64,000 bases of DNA, from positions 996,022 to 1,060,021 of the forward strand of contig OY282367.1 in NCBI GenBank assembly GCA_958295755.1, read 5' to 3'. Source of the DNA: an uncultured Acidimicrobiales bacterium. GTDB lineage: Bacteria; Actinomycetota; Acidimicrobiia; Acidimicrobiales; Hopanoidiivorantaceae. The notes beneath the pieces are model-generated. The model searched no databases. It saw only the letters and a list, made by a program, of their open reading frames with translations, and was not told the origin of the DNA. The translations under genes and the position numbers were made by a program. Shown piece after piece: positions 10,813 through 20,026 of this stretch (positions are counted from its first letter, which is position 1; every line of letters starts with the position of its first letter).

Positions 10813-12267
10813 TCAGCGGCTGAGCCATCTTATTTTCGCAACGAGAGTTCCGAAGATGATGAAGACGGGATAGACGAAAAGTCGCCCGACAAACATCAGC
10901 ACAGCAAAAACTGCCTGCTCGGGCCGCGACAGCTGCCAGATATCAGTAGCAGGTGAAAGATCGCCCAAAGCCGGCCCCATTGTGGCAAGCGAGCTGACCG
11001 AAGCCGAGATGGAAGTGACTATATCTGTGCCGAAACATGCCAGAGCGAAAGCCCCTAACCCGACAGCGGCTAGATACAGAAACTGGAAGGCCTGCATCTT
11101 GGCCAGCGGCTCTTCTCCTAAGAAGTCGTGGCGCGACTGGGTGTGTGTTGTAGAGACGGTGTGTCCGCGTACTTCTCTTGCCAAATAGTGCGCGGCTTCA
11201 GTGGCGCGTAAAATCTGAAAGCCTCCGCTAGCTGAACCGACCATCGCTCCTGTGGCTATCAGCAACAAGATCAGCATCTGCAAACCTACGCTCCACTCCC
11301 CCCAATCCACTAGACGGAAACCTGTGGTGCTAATAGCTGAAGTGACGCTGAAAAGTACCTGTCGCAGACGCTCTCCTGCTACATCGGCCCAGATCAAACA
11401 GATCCCTGAAGCCCCCACAACCAGCCCAACATAAACCTTGAATTCCAGCGACCGCCAAAGCGATCCAGGTGAACCTCGCAAAGATTTAAATAGCAAAGCC
11501 CCGTTGATGCCAGCCAAGAACATCCCAAAGACAGCCACCCATTGAATCGCAGAACTTTCGAAGAAACCCGTCGAATAGTTGGTGAAACCACCTGTGGAGA
11601 TAGTTGTGCCTGAGTGTGTGACAGCGTCGAAGATTCCCATGCCTGCTATGGCATAAGCCACTGCTAAAACAACGCTCAGGGCACAATAAATCTTCAGAAA
11701 AGCCAAAAAATCAGCCTCTCCATTGGGTTTTCTAAAGCGCGATGCGTTTAAAGGCACTCGCCCTGAGTCGTCACTACTTCTGAACATGGGGATGAGCAGT
11801 AGGGCAAAGCTGATCGCCCCTAAACCACCAAGCCACTGGGTGCCAGCGCGCCAGAAGAGCAATGTCTTGCTCAAATCCTCTGGGCGAGCGAGAACGCTGA
11901 AGCCAGTTGTGCAGAACCCTGCCACTGATTCTACAATCGCTCTATCTACCTGACCTATAGCTCCCGACAGCACATAGAACACAGCCGATACAGCAATCAT
12001 CACTAGCCAGAGCAGCCCTGCTGCCACAAATACATCTCTCTTTGGAACAGAGCTAGGCAGTACATACCACCAGCTTCCGAGTAACCCGACAACACAAGTG
12101 ATGAGCCCCATTAGGATTCCAACCAGAACGTCTCCCCCGTCGTCCGCGATGCCTGCTAAACCGGCTAACAATAACATCGCACCGGCGAAAATCAAACAAC
12201 GGCTTATGAGTGCCCGATAAAACTCCTCTTTCGCCCGCTGCGATGCAGGAAGTCTAATTAGTGACAA
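10813..12267 (-). CDS. trkH: TrkH/KtrB-type potassium transporter subunit (first paralogue)
   Basis: K+-translocating membrane subunit with the four TrkH pore loops SVAGFCTTGFSVL, TISTGGFTNYS, SAISTTGFRLVD and SLATMGPALGD. The TTG start at 12267 is chosen because a strong AGGAGG lies four bases upstream, directly after the trkA stop; the longer ATG start at 12327 would overlap trkA by 50 bp and add 20 non-hydrophobic residues. This gives about 484 residues. It is diverged from the neighbouring trkH, so the pair could form different pores or a mixed assembly. Gating by the upstream TrkA is the natural inference. Confidence 0.88.
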   Translation of the reverse strand: MSLIRLPASQRAKEEFYRALISRCLIFAGAMLLLAGLAGIADDGGDVLVGILMGLITCVVGLLGSWWYVLPSSVPKRDVFVAAGLLWLVMIAVSAVFYVLSGAIGQVDRAIVESVAGFCTTGFSVLARPEDLSKTLLFWRAGTQWLGGLGAISFALLLIPMFRSSDDSGRVPLNASRFRKPNGEADFLAFLKIYCALSVVLAVAYAIAGMGIFDAVTHSGTTISTGGFTNYSTGFFESSAIQWVAVFGMFLAGINGALLFKSLRGSPGSLWRSLEFKVYVGLVVGASGICLIWADVAGERLRQVLFSVTSAISTTGFRLVDWGEWSVGLQMLILLLIATGAMVGSASGGFQILRATEAAHYLAREVRGHTVSTTHTQSRHDFLGEEPLAKMQAFQFLYLAAVGLGAFALACFGTDIVTSISASVSSLATMGPALGDLSPATDIWQLSRPEQAVFAVLMFVGRLFVYPVFIIFGTLVAKIRWLSR

Positions 12268-12277
12268 GTGTCCTCCT

Positions 12278-13714
12278 TTAGGAGGCAGTCGGCGAGCAGA
12301 AGTATTTTGACACCTTTTCGATGTCATCGTATTTTGCGAATACCACGAGCTGGTCTGATTCCCCTAGCAGAGTGTCACCTCTAGCTATGAAGGCCTCTTG
12401 ACCGTTTCTCACCACAGCTGCCACTAAAAACTTTTTCCCGAAACCGATGTCTTTTATTTGTTGGCCGTCGGCTTTGCTTCCTGACTTCACTGTGTATTCC
12501 AAAACCTCCACATCCATAGTTAAGAAAGTAGCTACTTTGTTGATGTCTGCGGAATTCGCCGCACTTGTTTGTCTGGTGCCAAATGTTAGCGGCTCAAAAT
12601 CATCAGAGCGGGAAAGCACGAACTTAAGCACCTCGTTGGCTGCTTCGGTTCGTGGTGAAAAAGCTACATCTATGTCGAGCTGTTCGGCCAGATTTCGTAA
12701 AGCCATGCTATGTAGCAATGTGATTGCTTCTCTCACATTTTTGGATTTGGCATAGAGGCAGGCCATGATATTTGTTTCATCTTGACCAGTGAGTGCTAAC
12801 ACGGCGTCAAAGCGATCCATGGAAATCGTGTCTAGGAAGTCAATCTCGGTAACATCGCCCTTCAGCAACATCACCTCTTTTGGTAGCGACTTCAGCAGTT
12901 TGGCTATGCGCTCTTCCTTTTTTTCAACGAGGCGAACGAGCAAGCCTTTTTCAGCTAGTCGGGTGGCTAGCGATTCACCTGTGCGCCCCCCGCCGATGAT
13001 GAGCACACGACGGTGGCGGGTGTCTTCTAAGCCGAGATCGGCCATGAACTCTGGAACCCGATTTGTTAGGCAAACTGCTCTAACGGTGTCGCCCGCCATG
13101 ATGATTGCTTCACCACGAGGTATGTGAGTTTCTTCGTCGCGTGAGATGGCACCTACAAGATATGGCCATTGAGGTTCGTACTTTTCAGCCAACTTGGAAA
13201 GCTTTAAATCCGCGAGACGAGAATTTTCGTTCACATGTGCTCCGACCATCAAAACTTTGCCGTTGCCCATGATGGCGTGTTCAGCCACGCCGGGGTATCC
13301 GAACTCGAGTAGGTCTTCTATGGCTTTGGCTACTGCTTGGTCGGGATCGACAACGAGATCTATGCCCACTTCATCTATAAGCTTCATAGCTGCCTTATTA
13401 TTGGTGGGGTTGAGATTTTTTGCTTCTATTCTGGCGACCAGTTTCTCAACTCCAGCTAGGCGGGCAGCAAGGCAAGCCAGAATGTTAACCGAGTCGGATT
13501 TGGTAACAGCAATAAGCATGGAGGCTTTATGTAGCCCAGCTTGCTCTAAAACTTCAGGGTGTGAGCCGTTGCCTTGCACCACGAGCAAATTATGCTGATC
13601 TAGGCGTTTGCACCTGGCTGAATCTACTTCTACCACGGCTACATCATGGTCTTCGCTGAGGAGGTTAGCAATGTGGGTACCGACTTCGCCCGCACCTACG
13701 ATGATTATGCGCAT
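12278..13714 (-). CDS. trkA: Trk system potassium uptake regulatory protein TrkA
   Basis: Cytoplasmic nucleotide-binding ring subunit that gates TrkH. The 478 residues hold two RCK repeats: the first Rossmann motif is IIVGAGEVGTHIANLL with the acidic residue in VAVVEVD, the second is VLIIGGGRTGESLATRL followed by VRLVEKK. Each is followed by a TrkA-C domain, for example LKLSKLAEKYEPQWPYLVGA in the first half. It overlaps the cyclo-ligase gene by 10 bp and is followed after 10 bp by trkH, so translation of all three is probably coupled. Confidence 0.95.
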   Translation of the reverse strand: MRIIIVGAGEVGTHIANLLSEDHDVAVVEVDSARCKRLDQHNLLVVQGNGSHPEVLEQAGLHKASMLIAVTKSDSVNILACLAARLAGVEKLVARIEAKNLNPTNNKAAMKLIDEVGIDLVVDPDQAVAKAIEDLLEFGYPGVAEHAIMGNGKVLMVGAHVNENSRLADLKLSKLAEKYEPQWPYLVGAISRDEETHIPRGEAIIMAGDTVRAVCLTNRVPEFMADLGLEDTRHRRVLIIGGGRTGESLATRLAEKGLLVRLVEKKEERIAKLLKSLPKEVMLLKGDVTEIDFLDTISMDRFDAVLALTGQDETNIMACLYAKSKNVREAITLLHSMALRNLAEQLDIDVAFSPRTEAANEVLKFVLSRSDDFEPLTFGTRQTSAANSADINKVATFLTMDVEVLEYTVKSGSKADGQQIKDIGFGKKFLVAAVVRNGQEAFIARGDTLLGESDQLVVFAKYDDIEKVSKYFCSPTAS

Positions 13715-14409
13715 GAGGTTTGCTCCTGTGTTTCACTCTTCCAGATGATTCCCGAAGGAGAAACTATTGCGTCCATGTGAATATCTTTGGATGTGATGGG
13801 GGTTGCCATTTCATCTACTATCTGGAAATCGTGACAGACGCCAAACAGCACTGGTGGGCGCGGTCGTGTGCTTTGAGCCAGAAATGCTAGAGCTTTGTCG
13901 TAGTAGCCTTTGCCTCGCCCTATGCGGTTGGCGTTTCTGTCGAATGCTACGCCGGGCACTAATGCGGTATCGCAATCTTCGATGGAGATTTCTTCGCCCC
14001 CAGCGGGTTCGGGAATGTTGAATGCGCCTTTTATCCAGTTGGCACCCGGCAACCATTCTACAAAGGCTATGCGGGTTGGCTTGGTGCGTTTCGGAACTTC
14101 CTGCTGGATTGCTAGAGGAATATCATGGCGCATCGCTGGGAAAAACACTCGCTTGGCATTCTCTTGTGCCCAAGTTGCTATATCGCTCACATCAACTTCG
14201 CCATCGGTTGCGGCATAGACGGCAATGCTTGACGCTTCTTGAATCACTGGCTCATCTAGCAGCAGCTGCTTCACTGCTCGTGTCGCCTCTGCGGCAAGCT
14301 CTGGTGGCACTGCCTGGCGCAACGAGCGCATCTGTTTGCGGAATTCAAGATGCTGTGGAAGTTGCAAACCTAAGCTGTCTTCCAGCGGACATGTCGCAAC
14401 AGATGCCAC
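13705..14409 (-). CDS. 5-formyltetrahydrofolate cyclo-ligase family protein
   Basis: ATP-dependent conversion of 5-formyl-THF to 5,10-methenyl-THF in folate metabolism. The 234-residue protein shows the N-terminal basic helix (FRKQMRSLRQAV), a conserved DTALVPGVAFDRNANRIG block and the hallmark GRGKGYYDKAL loop. It overlaps trkA by 10 bp, which makes it the first gene of the trk unit; the functional link to K+ transport is not obvious. It is divergent from the pyrophosphatase gene across a 117-bp region where promoters for both must lie. Confidence 0.92.
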   Translation of the reverse strand: MASVATCPLEDSLGLQLPQHLEFRKQMRSLRQAVPPELAAEATRAVKQLLLDEPVIQEASSIAVYAATDGEVDVSDIATWAQENAKRVFFPAMRHDIPLAIQQEVPKRTKPTRIAFVEWLPGANWIKGAFNIPEPAGGEEISIEDCDTALVPGVAFDRNANRIGRGKGYYDKALAFLAQSTRPRPPVLFGVCHDFQIVDEMATPITSKDIHMDAIVSPSGIIWKSETQEQTSCA

Positions 14410-14526
14410 TAATTCAGTAGCCTAGCTTAACTGAGCTATAAATCAAGAAAGATATTTAAGAAAACACAATCTGTCTAATCTCTTTGAACTAGAACAACCA
14501 CAAACAAGACATACCGGAGGAAAACC

Positions 14527-16644
14527 GTGAGTATCGTCCCTTATTTAGCAGGAGCCAGCGCAATTCTTGCATTGCTATTGGCTGTATATTTTTACCGAGT
14601 AGTGCGAGCAGCAGATGTCGGCACACCGCAGATGTCGCAGATCATGTTTGCCATCCAGCAGGGTAGTCGAACTTTTTTGCGCCGAGAATACACCTGGGTG
14701 GCCGGATTCGTGGTGATCATGGTGGTGCTGATTCTCATCTTCTTGGATTGGGGACGCCCGTGGGGTGCCTTGGCATATCTGGGCGGGGCTGTGCTTTCGG
14801 CTACGGCTGGCTGGGCTGGTATGACAGTTGCGACTATGGCCAACGCTCGCACAGCCCAAGCCGCTCGCAGCGGCCCCCAAAAAGCACTGCCTCTGGCTTT
14901 TCGAGGTGGTGCCGTGATGGGATTCTCTGTGGCAGGGTTGAGCTTGCTGGGGCTTTCGTTTGCATATCTGCTGTTTGTGGAATGGCTGCAGGTTGACGAT
15001 GCCATTCAGGTGGTTACGGCATTCGGGTTAGGTGCTAGCTCCATCGCTCTGTTCAGCAGGGTGGGTGGCGGTATCTACACCAAAGCTGCCGATGTGGGTG
15101 CTGACCTCGTTGGCAAAGTTGAAGCCGGCATCCCCGAAGATGACCCTCGCAATCCAGCTACCATCGCCGACAATGTGGGCGACAATGTGGGCGATGTGGC
15201 AGGTATGGGTGCCGACTTGTTTGAGAGCTACTCGGGCTCGCTCATTGCGCCGATGGCTTATCTGGTGTTTGCTGCTGTCTCTGCTGATTCCGACTTTGAC
15301 ATAACAGCTAGCACCGAATTTCGCAATGTGCTGCTCTTCCCCTTCTTAGTTGCCTTCTGCGGAATGATTGCCTCGGTCATCGGCGCGCTTATCGTTCGAA
15401 GCGGGCCCAAATCGGATGTTCATAGCCTTTCGCGCGCTCTGCACCGAGGTACCAACTTGGCAATGTTTTTGACCATCGGTGGAGTGTTTTTGACTAGCGC
15501 GATAGTCTTTGACGGCAACGCTTCGTGGGCACTGCCGCTAGCTGTGGTGTGTGGAATTCTAGCTGGTTACCAAATCGGGAAAGTAGCAGAGTTCTGGACG
15601 AGTGACCATTACAAACCTGTGCGGTCTATCGCCAAACAAGCCGAAACAGGCCCGGCCACGACGGTGCTTTCGGGCATCTCAGCAGGTATGGTCTCTGTGG
15701 CTGCTTCGGTTGTGCTCATCGCTACTGCTGTCGGTCTGGCGTGGTGGGCTGGCGACACAGCATTAGGCGGTATGATCCCCGGGCTTCCCGGAGGCGAATT
15801 CAGTGGCGGAATCTACGGAGTGGCTATCTCAGCCATCGGAATGCTCGCCACAACCGGCGTGATCGTGGCAGTAGATGCCTATGGCCCTATCGCCGATAAC
15901 GCAGGCGGTATCGCTGAGATGGCGGAGTTGCCTTCGGAAGTGCGAGAAGTTACCGATTCTTTAGATTCTCTTGGCAATACCACAGCGGCGATAGCTAAAG
16001 GTTTCGCAGTTGGGTCGGCAGCTGTGACAGCTTTGGCTCTGTTCAGTGCTTTTGAACAAGCTATCTACAGGGAAGATGGATTCTTGAACTTGGATCTCAC
16101 TCAACTTGATGTATTCATCGGTTTGTTTCTGGGGGCGATGCTACCGTTTTTATTTGCTTCGCTAACCATAGATGCTGTAGGGCGAGCGGCGAACCGCATG
16201 ATAGAAGAAGTGAGACGACAATTCCGAGAAATTCCAGGTCTGCGAGAAGGCCAGCCCGGAGTGCAGCCAGACTCTGCCCGCTGCGTTGATATTTCAACTA
16301 AGGCATCACTTAGAGAGATGCTGATTCCTGGCGGTTTGGCTGTGTTCGTTCCCCTCATCATCGGCTTTATAGACGAAGATGCACTGGGTGGATTTTTGGC
16401 AGGTGCGCTAGTAACAGGGTTTGCCTTGGCTATCTACATGTCGAACGCGGGCGGTGCTTGGGACAACGCCAAAAAATACATCGAAGCTGGACACCACGGC
16501 GGCAAAGGCTCAGAAGCCCACAAAGCAGCCGTAGTGGGCGACACTGTGGGTGATCCTTTCAAAGATACCGCAGGCCCCTCTATGAATATCCTCATCAAAG
16601 TGATGACGATAGTCTCACTGATCTTCGCCTCAGCCTTTGTGTAG
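14527..16644 (+). CDS. hppA: Membrane-bound ion-pumping pyrophosphatase, K+-dependent Na+-type signature
   Basis: Integral membrane pyrophosphatase (705 residues, about 16 helices) that couples PPi hydrolysis to cation export. The GTG start has CGGAGG six bases upstream. The PPi/Mg site is [20 protein letters not shown] followed by [15 protein letters not shown], repeated in spirit near the C-terminus as [15 protein letters not shown]. Two diagnostic positions are readable: GNTTAA near residue 482 has Ala where K+-independent enzymes have Lys, so K+ dependence is expected; and DLFESY near residue 230 places the gating Glu as in Na+-PPases rather than the plant H+-PPase position. Na+ or mixed Na+/H+ transport is therefore likelier than pure H+, but not proven. 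Confidence 0.95.
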   Translation: MSIVPYLAGASAILALLLAVYFYRVVRAADVGTPQMSQIMFAIQQGSRTFLRREYTWVAGFVVIMVVLILIFLDWGRPWGALAYLGGAVLSATAGWAGMTVATMANARTAQAARSGPQKALPLAFRGGAVMGFSVAGLSLLGLSFAYLLFVEWLQVDDAIQVVTAFGLGASSIALFSRVGGGIYTKAADVGADLVGKVEAGIPEDDPRNPATIADNVGDNVGDVAGMGADLFESYSGSLIAPMAYLVFAAVSADSDFDITASTEFRNVLLFPFLVAFCGMIASVIGALIVRSGPKSDVHSLSRALHRGTNLAMFLTIGGVFLTSAIVFDGNASWALPLAVVCGILAGYQIGKVAEFWTSDHYKPVRSIAKQAETGPATTVLSGISAGMVSVAASVVLIATAVGLAWWAGDTALGGMIPGLPGGEFSGGIYGVAISAIGMLATTGVIVAVDAYGPIADNAGGIAEMAELPSEVREVTDSLDSLGNTTAAIAKGFAVGSAAVTALALFSAFEQAIYREDGFLNLDLTQLDVFIGLFLGAMLPFLFASLTIDAVGRAANRMIEEVRRQFREIPGLREGQPGVQPDSARCVDISTKASLREMLIPGGLAVFVPLIIGFIDEDALGGFLAGALVTGFALAIYMSNAGGAWDNAKKYIEAGHHGGKGSEAHKAAVVGDTVGDPFKDTAGPSMNILIKVMTIVSLIFASAFV

Positions 16645-16670
16645 AGTTTCGTAGCGTAGAGTTTTAGTGC

Positions 16671-16776
16671 CTAGCTATTGTCTTCCGATTAGGTAGCAAC
16701 CACCCAAATCACCAGAACTCAATCTCACCTAATGGCAGTTGCCTAGCTACTGTCTTCCGACTGGGTAGCTGCTACT
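16671..16776. repeat. Duplicated 3' end of the slipin gene
   Basis: About 30 bp around the slipin stop codon (16743-16775) recur with a few differences near 16671-16704, a spacing of roughly 70 bp, so a second copy of the last codons and stop lies downstream of the real one. The hppA 3' end next to it also has a short internal duplication of its GTAGAGTTT stop region. No gene fits in this 98-bp convergent gap. Confidence 0.6.
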
Positions 16777-17603
16777 CCCTTGATGAAGGGATCTAGCATC
16801 TTGGTGAACTCCATAGGGAAGATGTATTTGGTGGCTGCACCTTCGCCGAGTTTTTGCAGAGTGTCAAAATACTGCAGGCTCATCGTGTTGGAATCCACAT
16901 TTTGTGCTACGCCGTAGATGGTGTTGAGGGCTGTGCTATAACCTTCGGCTCGCAAGATGGCGGCTTGCTGGTCGCCTTCTGCTGACAAAATTTCCGCCTG
17001 TCGTTGACCTTCGGCTTGCAGGATGGCGGACTGTTTATCACCTTCTGCTACTGTGATAGCCGCTTGCTTGGTGCCCTCAGCTTCTGTCACTGCGGCCCTG
17101 CGCACGCGTTCAGCCGACATCTGACGGTTCATCGCCTCTTGGATTTCTCTCGGTGGTTCCACTTCGCGGATTTCCACTTGAGTTACTTTGATGCCCCAGC
17201 GCACTGTTACTTCGTCTAGCTTGATGCGCAACTCTTCGTTGACTCGTTCGCGCTGTGAAAGAACGTCGTCTAGTGGCATTTCGCCAATGACTGCACGCAG
17301 CGTGGTGGTTGCGATGCCGATGACGGCTCGGCGGTAGTTGACGACTTCCAGCACCGACTTGTGCGCTTCATCAGCCATGACCCGCATATACACGAGGAAG
17401 TCGATGTCTATCGGAGCGTTGTCGCTGGTGATGTTGGTTTGGCGAGGAATGTTGATGACTTCTTCGCGCAAGTCAATCGTGTGGGTGCGGTGGAACGGCC
17501 AGATGAAAAACCGCAAACCAGCATCTTTCAGTCCTACGAATTTACCTAGCCAGAAAACTCCTAGAAGTTCATATTGCTGGACAACTCTAAAATACGGAAT
17601 CAT
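16743..17603 (-). CDS. SPFH/band 7 (slipin-like) protein without the usual N-terminal membrane hairpin
   Basis: Stomatin-family scaffold protein (286 residues). The band-7 core begins almost at once (VVQQYELLGVFWLGKFVG, then DLREEVINIPRQ), where most slipins first have a hydrophobic anchor. ATG 17603 has a good AAAGGAG upstream, so the start seems real. A charged C-terminal helix carries a run of short Ala/Glu/Gly repeats (EGTKQAAITVAEGDKQSAI and QAEGQRQAEILSAEGDQQAA), typical of the coiled-coil assembly region. It overlaps the nfeD 3' end by 17 bp. The pair is the classic slipin/NfeD module, in which NfeD protease cleaves slipin; membrane contact here may come mainly through NfeD. Confidence 0.88.
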   Translation of the reverse strand: MIPYFRVVQQYELLGVFWLGKFVGLKDAGLRFFIWPFHRTHTIDLREEVINIPRQTNITSDNAPIDIDFLVYMRVMADEAHKSVLEVVNYRRAVIGIATTTLRAVIGEMPLDDVLSQRERVNEELRIKLDEVTVRWGIKVTQVEIREVEPPREIQEAMNRQMSAERVRRAAVTEAEGTKQAAITVAEGDKQSAILQAEGQRQAEILSAEGDQQAAILRAEGYSTALNTIYGVAQNVDSNTMSLQYFDTLQKLGEGAATKYIFPMEFTKMLDPFIKGVAATQSEDSS

Positions 17604-19137
17604 TTTGGTCTCCTTTGTTTGTACTACTTGTTCGTGCTGTTTGTTTGTGCAGGGGAGCTTTAGCTACCTTCACTGTAAAACCATCCACTTCTTCCACAAT
17701 AACACTCTCACCCTTGCTGATGGGCTGGTCGGCTTCCGCGCTCCAGTCTTCATCCACCACATGCACCGAACCTGATTCTCCGGGATTCAGGTCGGTCGTG
17801 GCACGCCCGATCTTGCCCACCACTTCTGACAACGCCGTAGGTGTGACATATTGTGGGGCTTTTTTAGCCTCGCGCAAAAACCAAAATGTAGCTGCCATGC
17901 AGGCAAAAAGCCCCGCCGAGACTCCGATGAACGCTACGAGATTTATCTCTGTGGTGCCACCGCCCGGTAGCGACCTTTCGCCTGAAGTCAGATCTCCAAA
18001 CAGCAGTAGCCCTCCAAATACAAAACTGATTGCCCCTCCCAGTCCGAACACTCCAAAGCCGGGGGCTTGCGTTTCAAAGTAAAAGAGTGCCATCGCCAAA
18101 ATAATCAACCCAAGCCCAAGCCAGTTAGCTGGCAGATTCACAAGTGCCAGCACAGCTATGCCAAGAGCAATAAAACCGATGATGGCTGGGATGAATAGCC
18201 CTGGATTCCAAAGTTCTACGATGATGCCCGTTCCTCCCACTGCCAGCAGTAGGAATGCCAATGTGGGGCTAGCTATGAAATCCACGAATCGCTCAAAGAA
18301 GTTGGGACTGATTTCATAGGTTGTGATGCCGTCTGTTGCTAACACGACTTCTTGCCCTGAGTTGAGCGTTATTCTCATGCCGTCAAGTTTGCTGAGTAGG
18401 TCTGTAGTGTTGTCGGCTATGAGATCAATGATGCCGACATCCAAAGCACCTTGATGGCTGAAGGCGGAAGCATCTCTGACGGTCTCTGCCAAAGCATCAG
18501 AGTTACGCACTTGCCTACCCGCCAAGCTGTTGCGCTCTTCTGCGATGCTTTGGATGAATGCCACTGCGTCTTCGGTGACTTTAGCTTTGAGAGTGGTGTC
18601 TAAATCTCGCCCGTCAAAGCGCACAGGCGAAGCTGCCCCAATTGAGGTTGCTGGCGACATAGCAGCCACATGAGCCGCAGCAGCCACGAAAGTACCAGCA
18701 GAAGCAGCCCGGGCACCAGCCGGCGATACAAACACAACCACAGGGATCTCAGATTCAAAAATCTCTCGCACGATATCGCGTGTGGCGTCTAGGCTACCGC
18801 CGGGCGTGTCCAAGAGGATGATTAGAAACTGCGCTCCGTCGTTAGTGGCGTCACCTATCCCCCGCTCTAAAAAGTTGGCGACAACGGAATCTATGCTGGT
18901 GTTCAACTCAATAATCGCCGCCCTGCCTGGGGCACTGCCAGCTTGGGTATTTTCAGATTGAGCACTGAGCGGACTGAAACTCGCCAACAGACTGGCTAAC
19001 CCTAGCGACGCTAGAGCCATAGCGACTAGCAACTTTTTGCTTGGCAACTTTTTGCTTGGCAGGCTCTTGGTTGGTAGCCTCTTGGTTAGCAACCTCTTGG
19101 TTAGCAGTTTTTTAGTCTGCTGTGGTTTTGTCCTCAT
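17587..19137 (-). CDS. nfeD: NfeD-like membrane serine protease (long form)
   Basis: Membrane-bound ClpP-class serine protease that partners SPFH proteins. The 516 residues comprise a very basic N-terminus, a signal/TM helix (VAMALASLGLASLLASF), a protease domain with LDTPGGSLDATRDI and the nucleophile Ser in ARAASAGTFVAAAA, four or five transmembrane helices between about residues 280 and 430, and a C-terminal OB-fold (GESGSVHVVDEDW to GFTVKVAKA). The basic n-region is made of six 15-bp tandem repeats (19031-19120) that encode LLTKR/LPTKS/LPSKK units, so the signal-peptide length probably varies between relatives. Confidence 0.92.
   Translation of the reverse strand: MRTKPQQTKKLLTKRLLTKRLPTKSLPSKKLPSKKLLVAMALASLGLASLLASFSPLSAQSENTQAGSAPGRAAIIELNTSIDSVVANFLERGIGDATNDGAQFLIILLDTPGGSLDATRDIVREIFESEIPVVVFVSPAGARAASAGTFVAAAAHVAAMSPATSIGAASPVRFDGRDLDTTLKAKVTEDAVAFIQSIAEERNSLAGRQVRNSDALAETVRDASAFSHQGALDVGIIDLIADNTTDLLSKLDGMRITLNSGQEVVLATDGITTYEISPNFFERFVDFIASPTLAFLLLAVGGTGIIVELWNPGLFIPAIIGFIALGIAVLALVNLPANWLGLGLIILAMALFYFETQAPGFGVFGLGGAISFVFGGLLLFGDLTSGERSLPGGGTTEINLVAFIGVSAGLFACMAATFWFLREAKKAPQYVTPTALSEVVGKIGRATTDLNPGESGSVHVVDEDWSAEADQPISKGESVIVEEVDGFTVKVAKAPLHKQTARTSSTNKGDQNDSVF
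19031..19120 (-). repeat. 15-bp tandem array encoding the NfeD basic N-terminus
   Basis: Six consecutive 15-bp units start at 19031, 19046, 19061, 19076, 19091 and 19106. The first two are identical and the others are diverged. On the coding strand they give five-residue repeats of the form L-[LP]-[TS]-K-[RSK] just after the start codon and before the hydrophobic signal helix. Confidence 0.9.
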
Positions 19138-19181
19138 ACATAACTATCTTAAATGGGGGGTGCGATGGGCATGAAAAACTG

Positions 19182-19940
19182 CTAGCTCCAACCAGAGCCA
19201 GCACCTGCTACCATCCCGAACGGACCAGATGGCCAACGGAAGCAGTCTGTCATTATTTGGTCAACTTGTTCGTGGGTTGCGACACCCTCTGAGATCACCC
19301 GCTGAGCCTCTTGAATCATGGCGAAATAAACCCGATTTGAAACGTACCCCCAAGCGTTAGCAACATCTTTGATAACCACAGGATTCTTGCCCGCTTGCTG
19401 AGCTAAGCGTGTAACTGTCTCAACAGTTTCATCGGTGGTTGCGTCACAGCGCACTATCTCAGCTAGCTTCATCACGGGCGCAGGCGATGCCCAATGCCAT
19501 CCCACCACTTTGTCGGGGCGATCTGTGGCAGCTGCTAGTGCCTGAACAGGGTATCCACTTGAGTTTGAAGCCAAAATGGTGTGAGGCGGGCACTCTTGGT
19601 CTAGTTCTCTAAAAATACGCACTTTCAAATCCAACCGCTCTGGCACAGCTTCTATCACCACATCGGCAGTTGCTGCGGCTTCGGCTCTGTCTTGCGAGAA
19701 ACTCAACCTCGCTAGAGCGGCATCAGCCTCTTCGGCTGTGACTTTTCCTCGTTCCACTGCCCCACGAATTCCAAACCGCCCATGCTCCACATCTGCTTGC
19801 GACTTTTCCAGCACCTCGGCATCAATGTCACAGGCCACCACTTCACACCCCGCCAAAGCCATGACCTGAGCAATTCCAGCCCCCATAACCCCAGCCCCCA
19901 CTACCACAACTTTTTCAGCTACAGCGTTCTCACCATTCAT
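19182..19940 (-). CDS. 3-hydroxyacyl-CoA dehydrogenase, NAD-binding
   Basis: Oxidises 3-hydroxyacyl-CoA with NAD+, as in beta-oxidation or hydroxybutyryl-CoA metabolism. The 252 residues start with the Rossmann fold VVVVGAGVMGAGIAQVMALAG and acidic VVACDID. Next come VIEAVPERLDLK, the SNSSG block, the catalytic His in VVGWHWASPAPVMKL and the Asn of KDVANAWGYVSNRVYF. The C-terminal helical domain ends soon after DCFRWPSGPFGM, about 30 residues earlier than in the common 280-residue enzymes; this may be a natural short form. No ribosome binding site precedes ATG 19940, and the stop codon of a broken HEPN remnant lies 11 bp upstream. Confidence 0.88.
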   Translation of the reverse strand: MNGENAVAEKVVVVGAGVMGAGIAQVMALAGCEVVACDIDAEVLEKSQADVEHGRFGIRGAVERGKVTAEEADAALARLSFSQDRAEAAATADVVIEAVPERLDLKVRIFRELDQECPPHTILASNSSGYPVQALAAATDRPDKVVGWHWASPAPVMKLAEIVRCDATTDETVETVTRLAQQAGKNPVVIKDVANAWGYVSNRVYFAMIQEAQRVISEGVATHEQVDQIMTDCFRWPSGPFGMVAGAGSGWS

Positions 19941-19951
19941 ACTAATAAAGT

Positions 19952-20026
19952 TTAGTTGAAAGCATCCAAAGTGTATTCGGCTGTCTCAAGCCACGCCAGT
20001 GGCAAACCTGATGGAAGGGCTGTCAT
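19952..20026 (-). pseudogene. 5' remnant of a second HEPN-domain gene
   Basis: Starting at ATG 20026, which overlaps the TGA of the MNT gene as ATGA, the frame encodes 24 residues. The first 22 match the N-terminus of the intact HEPN gene at 20918 except for one residue (MTALPSGLPLAWLETAEYTL and on). The frame then stops. This is a broken copy of HEPN kept in its original position just after an MNT gene. Confidence 0.85.

Noticed and set aside
12268..12327. Upstream ATG start for the first trkH
   Set aside because: It would overlap trkA by 50 bp and add polar residues; the TTG at 12267 directly follows AGGAGG.
14410..14526. Specific -35/-10 boxes for hppA and the cyclo-ligase gene
   Set aside because: TTGAAC is present, but no partner box with normal spacing fits before the ribosome binding site.
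19182..19940. Pseudogene call for the 3-hydroxyacyl-CoA dehydrogenase
   Set aside because: It is short at the C-terminus, but all catalytic blocks are intact and the end looks natural.
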